This document shows, piece after piece, positions 1 through 7,468 of a DNA stretch of 18,764 nt. Positions within the stretch are counted from its first letter, which is position 1. Each line of letters opens with the position of its first letter. The position numbers were made by a program, and so were the translations under genes. The DNA comes from Nocardioides sp. (GTDB lineage: Bacteria > Actinomycetota > Actinomycetes > Propionibacteriales > Nocardioidaceae). The stretch is from positions 1-18,764 of the forward strand of contig JAJPEO010000232.1 of assembly GCA_021166815.1 (NCBI GenBank). The letters are read 5' to 3'. Under the pieces are notes generated by a model. The model was not told where the DNA came from. It worked only from the letters and a program-made list of their open reading frames with translations, and searched no databases.

Positions 1-45
1 CGGGGGTATGTGGGACGTGGCGGCCCGAATGTGCGCCCTGGTGGT

Positions 46-81
46 GGCTGGTACCCCGATAATGGGGCTACACCGCCAGCC
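46..81 (-). terminator. Possible terminator hairpin after tRNA-Thr
   Basis: Downstream of the tRNA 3' end on the minus strand there is a nested inverted repeat. The outer arms are GGCTGG (46-51) and CCAGCC (76-81). The inner arms are CCCC (54-57) and GGGG (64-67). No T-run follows, so termination is an inference. I see nothing else in bases 1-95. Confidence 0.4.
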
Positions 82-95
82 GACCCCCACCCCCG

Positions 96-168
96 AGCCG
101 GTGACAGGAGTCGAACCCGCGACATCCTCTTTACAAGAGAGGCGCTCTACCAACTGAGCTACACCGGC
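96..168 (-). tRNA. tRNA-Thr (anticodon UGU)
   Basis: Read on the minus strand this folds as a complete cloverleaf of 73 bases. The acceptor stem GCCGGTG pairs perfectly with CACCGGC. The D arm contains GCTCAGTTGGTAGAGC. The anticodon stem CCTCT/AGAGG closes the loop CTTGTAA, giving anticodon TGT, which reads ACA (Thr). The T loop is TTCGACT. The discriminator base is T and CCA is not encoded, so it must be added after transcription. It is divergent from malQ. A TATGCT hexamer lies about 22 bases upstream of the 5' end. Confidence 0.96.
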
Positions 169-190
169 GTGCGCCCGTGAGCGCGCGAAC

Positions 191-196
191 AGCATA
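191..196 (-). promoter_or_regulatory. Putative -10 element for tRNA-Thr
   Basis: The minus strand reads TATGCT, a good match to the actinobacterial -10 consensus, 22 bases before the tRNA 5' end. No convincing -35 hexamer is visible. The element lies beside the malQ start region, so the two divergent promoters would be close or overlapping. Confidence 0.4.
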
Positions 197-240
197 GGTG
201 AGCACCAGTGTCGGCCCCCACTCATGGCAGGCTGGGACGT

Positions 241-2295
241 GTGAGTGACTCCCCCGTGACCGACCGCCCTGAACTCGTCGAGCTGGCGCAGCGGCTGGGC
301 GTCGCGACCGACTTCTGGGACTGGCAGGGGCAGCACACCCCGATCGCGGCGGACACGGTCGTGGCCGTGCTGCGTGCCTTCGGCCTCGAGGCGGGCGACG
401 AGGAGTCCGCGCGGGACGCGCTGCGCGAGGTCGAGGAGCGGCCCTGGCGGCGGATGCTCCCGCCGGTGGTGGTCGGCCGGGCCGGGCGTGACACCGACGT
501 GCTGGTCCACGTGACGCACGGCGAGGCCGTGGAGGTGGAGGTGCTCACCGAGGCCGGCGAGACGCTGGGCGCCACGCAGGGCGAGCACTGGGCCGAGCCT
601 CGTGAGGTCGACGGGCGTGTCGTGGGCGAGGCCCGCTTCACCCTGCCCGCGCTGCCCAGCGGCTACCACCGCGTGCACGCCTCGGGCAGCGACGGCGAGA
701 CGACGGCGCTGCTGGTCGTGGCCCCCGACCGTCTCGACCTTCCCGACCTCCCGCGCCAGGCGTGGGGCCTGATGGCACAGCTGTACTCCACCCGTTCCCG
801 CGACTCGTGGGGCCTGGGCGACTTCGCCGACCTGGCCACGCTGGCTCGCTGGGGCGGCGGCGCCGGGGCGGACTTCGTCCTGGTCAACCCGCTGCACGCC
901 GCCGAGCCGGTCCCGCCGGTGGAGGACTCGCCGTACCTCCCCACCTCGCGACGCTTCCTCAACCCGATCTACGTGCGCGTCGAGGACGTCGAGGAGTACG
1001 CCACCCTGGCGCCGGCCGAGCGCGCCGCGGTCGACGCGATCGGGGCCCGCCTGAGCGCCGGCAACGCCGATGCCTCCCTGCTGGACCGAGACGCCACGCT
1101 GGCGGGCAAGCTCGAGGCGCTGGCCATGGTCTTCGCCTCCCCGCGATCACAGCAGCGCCAGGACCGACTCGACGCCTACCTCGAGCGCGAGGGCGCCGCC
1201 CTGACCGACTTCGCCCGCTGGTGCGCCCTGGCCGAGGGCAACGAGGACGACCCCGACCGGATCGCCTTCCACGCCTGGCTGCAGTGGGTGTGCGACGAGC
1301 AGCTGGCCGCCGCCCACGCCGCGGCCCTGGACGCCGGCATGCGCGTCGGGGTGATCACCGACCTGGCGGTGGGCGTCCACCCCGCCGGCGCGGAGGTGTG
1401 GACCCTGGGCGACGCGCTGACCAGCGACGTCTCGGTCGGTGCCCCGCCCGACGCGTTCAACCAGCTGGGGCAGGACTGGTCGCAGCCGCCGTGGCGGCCC
1501 GACCGGCTCGCCGAGCTCGAGTACGCCCCCTACCGCGCGATGCTGCGCACGGTCCTGCGGCATGCGGGCGCGCTGCGCATCGACCACGTCATGGGCCTGT
1601 TCCGGCTCTGGTGCATCCCGCAGGGCGCGCCGCCGAACCGCGGCACCTACCTGCGCTACGACCACGAGGCGATGGTGTCGATCCTGCTGCTGGAGGCCGA
1701 GCGCGCCGGCGCGTTCGTCATCGGCGAGGACCTCGGCGTCGTGGAGCCGTTCGTGCGCGAGTACCTCGCCGGGCGCGGGGTGCTCGGCACCTCCATCCTC
1801 TGGTTCGAGTTCGAGGGCGACCACCCCCGGCCGCCCGAGCAGTGGCGCGAGCTGTGCCTGGCCACGGTCGGCACCCACGACCTCCCGCCGACGGCGGCCT
1901 ACCTCGCCGGCGACCACGTACGGCTGCGTGACTCGCTCGGGCTGCTCACGCGCCCGCTGGAGGAGGAGCTGGCGTTCGCCGCGCACGAGCGGGAGGCGTT
2001 CCTCCGCATGCTCCGCGAGCGGGGGCTGGTCGGTGACGGCGCGACGGAGCAGGAGACCGTCGAGGCCCTCCACCGGCTGCTGACCCTCACGCCGTCGCGG
2101 CTGGTCGGCGTCCAGGTCAGCGACCTCGTCGGCGACCGCTCGACCCAGAACCTCCCGGGCACCTACAAGGAGCACCCCAACTGGCGGATGCCGCTGAGCG
2201 GACCCGACGGTGCCGCGGTGCTGCTGGAGGACCTGCCCGGCAACGAGCGCGCCGCGAGCCTGGCTCGCGCCCTCGAACGGCCCGACCTGCCGTAG
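241..2295 (+). CDS. malQ: 4-alpha-glucanotransferase (amylomaltase)
   Basis: Cytoplasmic GH77 disproportionating enzyme that transfers alpha-1,4-glucan segments between maltodextrins in glycogen and maltose metabolism. The catalytic motifs are intact: the nucleophile Asp in RIDHVMG (residue 448), the acid/base Glu in IGEDLG (496) and the transition-state Asp in GTHDLPP (547). About 155 N-terminal residues precede the barrel, as in actinobacterial MalQ, and begin LVELAQRLGVATDFWDWQG. At 684 residues the length is normal for that group. I chose GTG 241 because a CAGGCT hexamer ends 7 bases upstream and family proteins start near here. GTG 208, in frame and preceded by AGGTGAG, is the alternative (695 residues). 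The gene runs directly into the DUF4032 gene 11 bases downstream, and its TAG stop forms part of that gene's candidate -10. Confidence 0.95.
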   Translation: MSDSPVTDRPELVELAQRLGVATDFWDWQGQHTPIAADTVVAVLRAFGLEAGDEESARDALREVEERPWRRMLPPVVVGRAGRDTDVLVHVTHGEAVEVEVLTEAGETLGATQGEHWAEPREVDGRVVGEARFTLPALPSGYHRVHASGSDGETTALLVVAPDRLDLPDLPRQAWGLMAQLYSTRSRDSWGLGDFADLATLARWGGGAGADFVLVNPLHAAEPVPPVEDSPYLPTSRRFLNPIYVRVEDVEEYATLAPAERAAVDAIGARLSAGNADASLLDRDATLAGKLEALAMVFASPRSQQRQDRLDAYLEREGAALTDFARWCALAEGNEDDPDRIAFHAWLQWVCDEQLAAAHAAALDAGMRVGVITDLAVGVHPAGAEVWTLGDALTSDVSVGAPPDAFNQLGQDWSQPPWRPDRLAELEYAPYRAMLRTVLRHAGALRIDHVMGLFRLWCIPQGAPPNRGTYLRYDHEAMVSILLLEAERAGAFVIGEDLGVVEPFVREYLAGRGVLGTSILWFEFEGDHPRPPEQWRELCLATVGTHDLPPTAAYLAGDHVRLRDSLGLLTRPLEEELAFAAHEREAFLRMLRERGLVGDGATEQETVEALHRLLTLTPSRLVGVQVSDLVGDRSTQNLPGTYKEHPNWRMPLSGPDGAAVLLEDLPGNERAASLARALERPDLP

Positions 2296-2298
2296 CGT
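2293..2298 (+). promoter_or_regulatory. Putative -10 overlapping the malQ stop codon
   Basis: TAGCGT fits the TANNNT form and uses the malQ TAG stop as its first three bases. It ends 8 bases before ATG 2307, close to the spacing of a leaderless transcript. No clear -35 or Shine-Dalgarno site is seen. This is an inference from position and consensus only. Confidence 0.3.
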
Positions 2299-2306
2299 GG
2301 GCTGGC

Positions 2307-3515
2307 ATGGCGCTCCGCATCGTGGCGAGCCGGCCCGACCCGGCGATCGTCAGGCTGCCCTGGCGGACCCCGCTCGAGGACTGGCCGTCTCCACCGGTGG
2401 TGCCGCTGCCGCGCGGGCTGAGCCGCCACGTCGTGCGGATCGTACGGCTGGGTGAGCAGACCTACGCCGTCAAGGAGACGCAGGAGGACATCGCGTTCCG
2501 CGAGTACCGCCTCCTGCGCGACCTGCAGCGCATGGGCCTGCCGTCCGTCGTGCCGCAGGGGGTGGTGGCCGGGCGCGAGGACGACTCCGGCGAGCCGCTC
2601 CCGGCCGCGCTGCTGACGCGCCACCTGCAGTTCTCGCTGCCGTACCGCAGCCTGTTCGCCCACGGCCTGGGGGCGGAGAGCATCCCGAGCCTCATCGACG
2701 CCCTGGTGGTGCTGCTCGTGCGGCTCCACCTGGCCGGCTTCTTCTGGGGCGACGTGTCGCTGTCCAACGTCCTGTTCCGGCGCAGTGCCGGCGAGTTCGC
2801 GGCGTACCTCGTCGACGCCGAGACCGGGGAGCTCCACGAGAGCATCGGCGACCGCATGCGCGAGCACGACATCACCATCGGGTGCGAGAACATCTTCGCC
2901 GAGCTGATGGACCTCAGCGCCAGCGGCGCGGTCTCGCAGCCGGTCGACGGCCTGGCCGTGGTGGAGCAGCTGCGCAGCCGGTACGACGCGCTCTGGCGCG
3001 AGCTCACCGACGTCGAGGAGTTCGGCTCCGGGGAGCTGTGGCGCATCGAGCAGCGGATCGAGCACCTCAACGACCTCGGCTTCGACGTCGACGAGCTCGA
3101 CATCGTGACCGACCTGGGCGGGGACTCGGTCCGCATCCAGCCGAAGGTCGTCGAGGCCGGCCACCACCGGCGCGAGCTGCAGTCGCTGACGGGGATGACG
3201 GTCGAGGACAACCAGGCGCGGCGCCTGCTCAACGACCTCGCGTCGTTCACCGCCCACCACGACCTCGGGCGCGAGGACCGGCACCTGGTGGCCGCACGGT
3301 GGGTCCAGCGGGTCTACGAGCCCATCATGGCGATGGTGCCGCCCGAGGCTCGCGGCAAGCTCGAGCCGGCCGAGGTGTTCCACGAGATCCTCGAGCACCG
3401 GTGGTACCTCTCCGAGGCCGCGGGCCACGAGGTCGACATCTTCGAGACCGCGCGCTCCTACATCGACCACCACCTGGCCTCGAGGCCCGACGAGGTCGTC
3501 ACCGGGGAGGAGTGA
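2307..3515 (+). CDS. DUF4032 family protein with kinase-like N-terminal fold
   Basis: Cytoplasmic protein of 402 residues with no signal peptide or membrane segment. The N-terminal half resembles lipopolysaccharide-kinase (WaaP-like) folds: a candidate ATP-binding Lys in TYAVKE (residue 56), Glu 67, a catalytic-loop-like GDVSLSNVLF (Asp 149, Asn 154) and a metal-binding-like Asp in LVDAETGE (170). The C-terminal half, from about residue 200, matches what I recall of DUF4032, including the region containing HRWYLSEAAGHEVD. The function of this actinobacterial family is not established; phosphotransfer is suggested only by the loop residues. ATG 2307 lies 11 bases after malQ, so the two may be co-transcribed. 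The 3' end overlaps the convergent metallophosphoesterase gene by 17 bases. Confidence 0.85.
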   Translation: MALRIVASRPDPAIVRLPWRTPLEDWPSPPVVPLPRGLSRHVVRIVRLGEQTYAVKETQEDIAFREYRLLRDLQRMGLPSVVPQGVVAGREDDSGEPLPAALLTRHLQFSLPYRSLFAHGLGAESIPSLIDALVVLLVRLHLAGFFWGDVSLSNVLFRRSAGEFAAYLVDAETGELHESIGDRMREHDITIGCENIFAELMDLSASGAVSQPVDGLAVVEQLRSRYDALWRELTDVEEFGSGELWRIEQRIEHLNDLGFDVDELDIVTDLGGDSVRIQPKVVEAGHHRRELQSLTGMTVEDNQARRLLNDLASFTAHHDLGREDRHLVAARWVQRVYEPIMAMVPPEARGKLEPAEVFHEILEHRWYLSEAAGHEVDIFETARSYIDHHLASRPDEVVTGEE

Positions 3516-5004
3516 CGAAGTCCAGGGCCTCCCAGTCCCCCACCCGGAACGACCCGTCGGTGCGCAGGCGCACCCACTGGATGCCGGCCGCCCGGCCGTC
3601 GGAGAACGTCACCAGCGTCACCTCCGCGTCGCGGCGCGGCTTGGAGCCGACGGCGATGGCGTACGCCGCCCCGCCGGTGGTCCCGTTCGTCCAGCGGTAG
3701 CCGGTCGTGCCCTCGGGCCCCGCGACAGGCGTCGGACCGTCCTGCACGTGCGTGTGCCCGCCCACGACCAGGTCCGCGCAGCCCCGCTCGAGGGTCGCGC
3801 GGCCGATGTTGGCGTCGTGGACGAGCAGCAGGCTGATCGGCTCCTCGGCCTCGCACGCGGTGTCGGCGAGCCGGTCGCCCACCTCGGAGAAGCTCAGCCC
3901 GGTCTCGTCGCGCCAGTTGCCCAGCCCACTGGATCGCGGGTCGTCCACGCCCAGCAGGAGGCCGCCCCACGGCGCCTCGACCGGCTCCTCGTCGAGCATC
4001 GTCCACCCCTCGTCGTCGAGGTACTCACGCACGAAGGGGCCGTGGTCGTGGTTGCCGGTGACGCCGAACCTCTCCCAGTCCTCGAAGGTGCGGGCCAGGG
4101 AGTCGAGGCTGAACGCCTCCCACGGCTGTCCGGTGGAGGTGTCGTCGCCGGCGGTGAGCACCACCGATGCTCCCGCCCGCTCCCCGATCGCCCGGGCGAC
4201 ACGGTCCATGCCGATGTTGTCGTGGCGGTCGCTGACCACGAGGGCGACCGTCTCGTCCTCGGAGGGCTCGCGCAGGTCCAGGCCCTCGGCGGCCTCGGCG
4301 GCGGTGCGGTAGAACGTCTTGCTGGTCTCGTAGGTGTCGACGGCACTGAGCAGCAGGCGCCGGGTCTGTCGGGTGGTCGGCCCGCTGAGCACCTCGACGT
4401 CGCGCACCTCTGCGGGAAGCGGCACGTCCTGCCCGACGAAGTCCGCGAGCGTGACCCACCGGCCCTGGTCCTCCTGCGTCTCCTCCTTCCCGTCCCACGG
4501 CTGCCACACCAACAGCGGGAGCAGCAGGAGGAGGACGAGCGCGACCATGCCGCGTGGCGTACGGGCTCCACGGAACAGCTCGCCGCGCCGGTGCGAGCCG
4601 AGCAGCAGCCACACCGCCACGGGCACCAGCCCGACCCCGAGCCCGCGCACGGCGGCCCCGACGGCGATGTCGCGCACGGCCCGACGGACCTTCACGACCT
4701 GGGCGTCGGGCTCCGAGGCGATGAACGCGTAGCGCTGGGTGAGCTCCTCGACCGAGCCGACCTCGGTCTTGCCGAGGGAGAGCTCGACGCCCACGATCCC
4801 GACGTCGCGGAGCCGGAAGTCGGGCAGCAGGGGCCCGGTGTGCAGGACGGCGTGGCCGTCGAGGCTGGGACGTACGACGGTGTCGTGGCCGGCCAGGACG
4901 ATGGTCCTGCTGCCGCCGAGGAACAGGGTGAGCGCCACGGCGAGCCCGAGGGTGGTGCTGGCCACGGCCAGCACCACGCCTGCGGCCAGGCGGCGGGGAC
5001 TCAT
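3499..5004 (-). CDS. Membrane-anchored metallophosphoesterase
   Basis: Predicted protein of 501 residues in the calcineurin-like phosphoesterase superfamily. Three hydrophobic segments lie at about residues 7-30, 117-137 and 153-168. The loop between the second and third is Arg-rich, which places it inside the cell, so the catalytic domain would face outward. The dinuclear-metal motifs are complete: SDRHDN (Asp 259, His 261), GDD (287), GNHDHG (Asn 318, His 319), LVHD and GGHTH (His 417, His 419). The substrate is unknown. The ATG overlaps the rlmB stop codon as ATGA, implying translational coupling in the cysS-rlmB cluster. The reading frame stays open far upstream through rlmB, but the ATGA junction and the hydrophobic N-terminus fix the start. 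The 3' end runs 17 bases into the DUF4032 gene. Confidence 0.9.
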   Translation of the reverse strand: MSPRRLAAGVVLAVASTTLGLAVALTLFLGGSRTIVLAGHDTVVRPSLDGHAVLHTGPLLPDFRLRDVGIVGVELSLGKTEVGSVEELTQRYAFIASEPDAQVVKVRRAVRDIAVGAAVRGLGVGLVPVAVWLLLGSHRRGELFRGARTPRGMVALVLLLLLPLLVWQPWDGKEETQEDQGRWVTLADFVGQDVPLPAEVRDVEVLSGPTTRQTRRLLLSAVDTYETSKTFYRTAAEAAEGLDLREPSEDETVALVVSDRHDNIGMDRVARAIGERAGASVVLTAGDDTSTGQPWEAFSLDSLARTFEDWERFGVTGNHDHGPFVREYLDDEGWTMLDEEPVEAPWGGLLLGVDDPRSSGLGNWRDETGLSFSEVGDRLADTACEAEEPISLLLVHDANIGRATLERGCADLVVGGHTHVQDGPTPVAGPEGTTGYRWTNGTTGGAAYAIAVGSKPRRDAEVTLVTFSDGRAAGIQWVRLRTDGSFRVGDWEALDFVTPPR

Positions 5005-5984
5005 CCCGCGGCGCCCCCGGCGGGAGCGGCGGCCCGGGCCTGGGAGATCGCGTAGAGGGTCACCGACGCGGCGACACCGGCGTTGAGCGACTCCAGCTGG
5101 CCGGCCATCGGGATGGACACGATCTGGTCGCAGGTCTCCGTGACCAGGCGGCCCAGGCCCTTGCCCTCGGACCCGACGACGACCACGAGCGGGCCGGTGG
5201 CCAGGCCGTCGGGGGCGATGAGCTCGGGCAGGGAGACGTCGCCGTCGGCCGCGCGGCCGACGACCATGCAGCCGGCCTCCTGGTAGGCCTTGAGCTGGCG
5301 GGTGAGGTTGACCGTCTGGGCGACCGGGAGCCGCGCCGCGGCTCCGGCGCTGGTCTTCCACGCCGAGGCGGTCATGCCCGCGGCGCGACGCTCGGGGATC
5401 AGCACGCCGTGCGCGCCGAACCCGGCGGCCGAGCGGATCACCGCGCCGAGGTTGCGCGGGTCGGTGACCTGGTCGAGGGCCACGATCAGGGGCTTCTCCC
5501 TGGCCTCGGCGGCGCGCTCGAGCAGGTCGTCGGCGTGGGCGTACTCGAACGCAGGCAGCCGTGCGGCCAGACCCTGGTGAACGGCGCCCGAGGTCATCCG
5601 GTCGAGCTCGCCGCGGGTCACCTCGAGGAGGTTGACGCCCTGCTCGGCAGCCAGCTTGAAGGCCTCGCGCAGACGGCCGTCGCGCTCGGCGCCCTCGGCG
5701 ACGTACATGGCCGTCACGGGGATGCGCGCCTGCAGCACCTCGATGACGGAGTTGCGCCCCGCCACCCACTCGGCCTCGCCGGAGGTACGCCGCTTGGGGC
5801 GACGTGCCTGCTCCTTCTCGGCGCGCTGAACGGCCTTGTGGGCCTTGTGGTACGGCCGGTCCTTCGCCCTCGGCGTGGGCCCCTTGCCCTCCAGGCCGCG
5901 ACGCACCCGCCCGCCGGACCCGGCGGTGGGGTTGCCCTTGCCCGACTTGCGGATCGCGCCCTTGCGCTGGGAGTTACCGGCCAC
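5001..5984 (-). CDS. rlmB: 23S rRNA 2'-O-methyltransferase, TrmH/RlmB family
   Basis: SPOUT-class methyltransferase that uses S-adenosylmethionine to methylate ribose in 23S rRNA (Gm2251 in E. coli). The 327-residue product begins with about 70 basic, low-complexity residues, common in actinobacterial members. A substrate-binding L30e-like domain follows (about 73-150), then the knotted catalytic domain. All three SpoU motifs are present: DPRNLGAVIRSA (Asn 178, Arg 184), GSEGKGL (271-277) and SLNAGVAASV (299-308). GTG 5984 was chosen because it sits one base after the cysS stop, with GGAG 8 bases upstream inside cysS. The open frame extends further upstream only as a shadow of cysS. The cysS-rlmB order is the usual actinobacterial arrangement. 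The exact target nucleotide is inferred. Confidence 0.92.
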   Translation of the reverse strand: MAGNSQRKGAIRKSGKGNPTAGSGGRVRRGLEGKGPTPRAKDRPYHKAHKAVQRAEKEQARRPKRRTSGEAEWVAGRNSVIEVLQARIPVTAMYVAEGAERDGRLREAFKLAAEQGVNLLEVTRGELDRMTSGAVHQGLAARLPAFEYAHADDLLERAAEAREKPLIVALDQVTDPRNLGAVIRSAAGFGAHGVLIPERRAAGMTASAWKTSAGAAARLPVAQTVNLTRQLKAYQEAGCMVVGRAADGDVSLPELIAPDGLATGPLVVVVGSEGKGLGRLVTETCDQIVSIPMAGQLESLNAGVAASVTLYAISQARAAAPAGGAAG

Positions 5985-5985
5985 G

Positions 5986-7407
5986 TCACACGCTCCACTT
6001 CGGTCCGGTCGGGGTGTCCTCGACCTCGATGCCAGCTGCCTTGATCTGGTCGCGGATGGCGTCCGCACGGGCCCAGTCCTTCGCCTCGCGCGCGGCTGCC
6101 CGCTCGGCGAGCAGGCCCTGCACCAGGGAGTCGACGACGCCGGTGAGCCGGTCGCTGCCACCTGCGGTGGGCCAGGCGGGGTCGGCGGGGTCCAGGCCGA
6201 GCACGCCGAGCATGGCCCGCACGGATGCGGCGCTGCCGCGCACGGCCGCCGCGTCGCCGCTGGCGAGCGCACGGTTGCCCTCGCGGACGACCTCGTGGAT
6301 CGCGGCCACGGCCGCGGGGGTGCCGAGGTCGTCGTCCATGGCGGTGACGAAGTCGGCGCAGGGCATGCCGCCGGTCGGCACCTCACCCAGCAGGTCGGTG
6401 GCCCGCTCGAGGAAGTGCTCCAGGCGACGGAAGGCCGATGCCGCCTCGTCGAGGGCCTCGAAGGAGAACTCCACGTGGGAGCGGTAGTGGGCGCTCACCA
6501 TGTAGTAGCGCAGCTCGATGCCCCGCACGCGCTCGAGCACCGACGGCACCAGCAGCGAGTTGCCGAGCGACTTGCTCATCTTCTCGCCGGCCGTGGTGAT
6601 CCAGGCGTTGTGCAGCCAGTACGACGCGAACGGGCGGCCGGCCGCCCGGGACTGCGCCTGCTCGTTCTCGGGGGGGGGGAAGCGCAGGTCGACGCCGCCG
6701 CCGTGGATGTCGAAGGCGGGGCCGAGGTACTTGCCGGCCATGGCGGAGCACTCGATGTGCCAGCCCGGGCGACCGGGACCCCACGGGGAGGGCCACGCGG
6801 CGGTCGCGGGCTCGCTGCCGGCCTTGTGGCCCTTCCACAGCGCGAAGTCGCGCGGGTCGCGCTTGCCGCGCGGGTCGGCGTCCCCGGCCGGCTCCATGTC
6901 GTCGACGCGCTGGCGGGTCAGGTCGCCGTACTCGGGGTAGCTGCGCACGTCGAAGTAGACGTCGCCGCTGCCGTCGTCGGCGGCGTAGGCGTGGCCGGCG
7001 GCGATCAGCTGCTGGACGAGGTCGACGATCTCGGGGACGTGCCCGGTCGCCGCCGGCTCGTAGGTCGGCGGCAGCACGTTGATCGAGGCGAGCGCCTTGT
7101 CGAGCTCGCGCTGCATGCGCTGGGCGAGGGCGTACCAGTGGACACCCTGCTCGGCCGACTTGGCCAGGATCTTGTCGGCGATGTCGGTGACGTTGCGGAT
7201 GAAGTCGACCTCGTACCCGCTGGCCTCCAGCCACCTGCGCAGCACGTCGAAGTTGACCGCCGAGCGCACGTGGCCCACGTGGGGCTCGGACTGCACCGTG
7301 AGACCACACACGTAGATCCCCGCCTTGCCCGGCTGGAGCGGGACGAAGTCACGGGTTTCTCGTGTCGCGGTGTCGTGGAGTCGAAGGCGGCTCTGGTGCT
7401 CGGTCAC
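5986..7407 (-). CDS. cysS: Cysteinyl-tRNA synthetase
   Basis: Class I aminoacyl-tRNA synthetase charging tRNA-Cys in the cytoplasm; 473 residues, normal for the family. The HIGH motif appears as HVGH (43-46) and KMSKS is intact (276-280). The zinc ligands Cys 34 (VCGLTV) and Cys 220 (WHIECS) are present, as is Glu 249. The family motif FPHHENE reads FPPPENE here, so the His zinc ligand expected at 245 and its neighbour 246 are both Pro. They are encoded within ten consecutive G on the plus strand (6670-6679). The rest of the protein is intact, so a base-calling error is more likely than loss of an essential enzyme. GTG 7407 is preceded by a TAGACT hexamer at leaderless spacing. First gene of the cysS-rlmB-phosphoesterase cluster. 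Confidence 0.95.
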   Translation of the reverse strand: MTEHQSRLRLHDTATRETRDFVPLQPGKAGIYVCGLTVQSEPHVGHVRSAVNFDVLRRWLEASGYEVDFIRNVTDIADKILAKSAEQGVHWYALAQRMQRELDKALASINVLPPTYEPAATGHVPEIVDLVQQLIAAGHAYAADDGSGDVYFDVRSYPEYGDLTRQRVDDMEPAGDADPRGKRDPRDFALWKGHKAGSEPATAAWPSPWGPGRPGWHIECSAMAGKYLGPAFDIHGGGVDLRFPPPENEQAQSRAAGRPFASYWLHNAWITTAGEKMSKSLGNSLLVPSVLERVRGIELRYYMVSAHYRSHVEFSFEALDEAASAFRRLEHFLERATDLLGEVPTGGMPCADFVTAMDDDLGTPAAVAAIHEVVREGNRALASGDAAAVRGSAASVRAMLGVLGLDPADPAWPTAGGSDRLTGVVDSLVQGLLAERAAAREAKDWARADAIRDQIKAAGIEVEDTPTGPKWSV

Positions 7408-7413
7408 CCGGCA

Positions 7414-7419
7414 AGTCTA
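7414..7419 (-). promoter_or_regulatory. Putative -10 for leaderless cysS
   Basis: The minus strand reads TAGACT, ending 6 bases before GTG 7407. Transcription starting 7 bases downstream would begin at the start codon itself. No clear -35 is seen. The same hexamer precedes carD. Confidence 0.4.
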
Positions 7420-7429
7420 GGGGCGCAGC

Positions 7430-7459
7430 GGCCCCGCCCCGATTCGTCGGGGCGGGGCC
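7430..7459 (-). terminator. Strong hairpin terminator after the secreted nuclease gene
   Basis: A perfect inverted repeat: arms of 13 bases at 7430-7442 and 7447-7459, rich in G and C, closed by a four-base loop TTCG on the plus strand (CGAA on the minus strand). It begins 9 bases after the TGA of the large minus-strand gene and ends just upstream of the cysS promoter. No T-run follows, as is common for actinobacterial terminators. It should insulate cysS from the upstream gene. Confidence 0.72.
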
Positions 7460-7468
7460 ACTGGTGGA

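Noticed and set aside
2163..3473. A 436-codon minus-strand open frame opposite the DUF4032 gene
   Set aside because: The sense strand has a coherent kinase-like and DUF4032 pattern; the antisense product is a repetitive shadow.
5005..5769. N-terminal extension of the metallophosphoesterase frame through rlmB
   Set aside because: The extension is the wrong-frame reading of rlmB, and the ATGA junction with the hydrophobic N-terminus gives a clear start at 5004.
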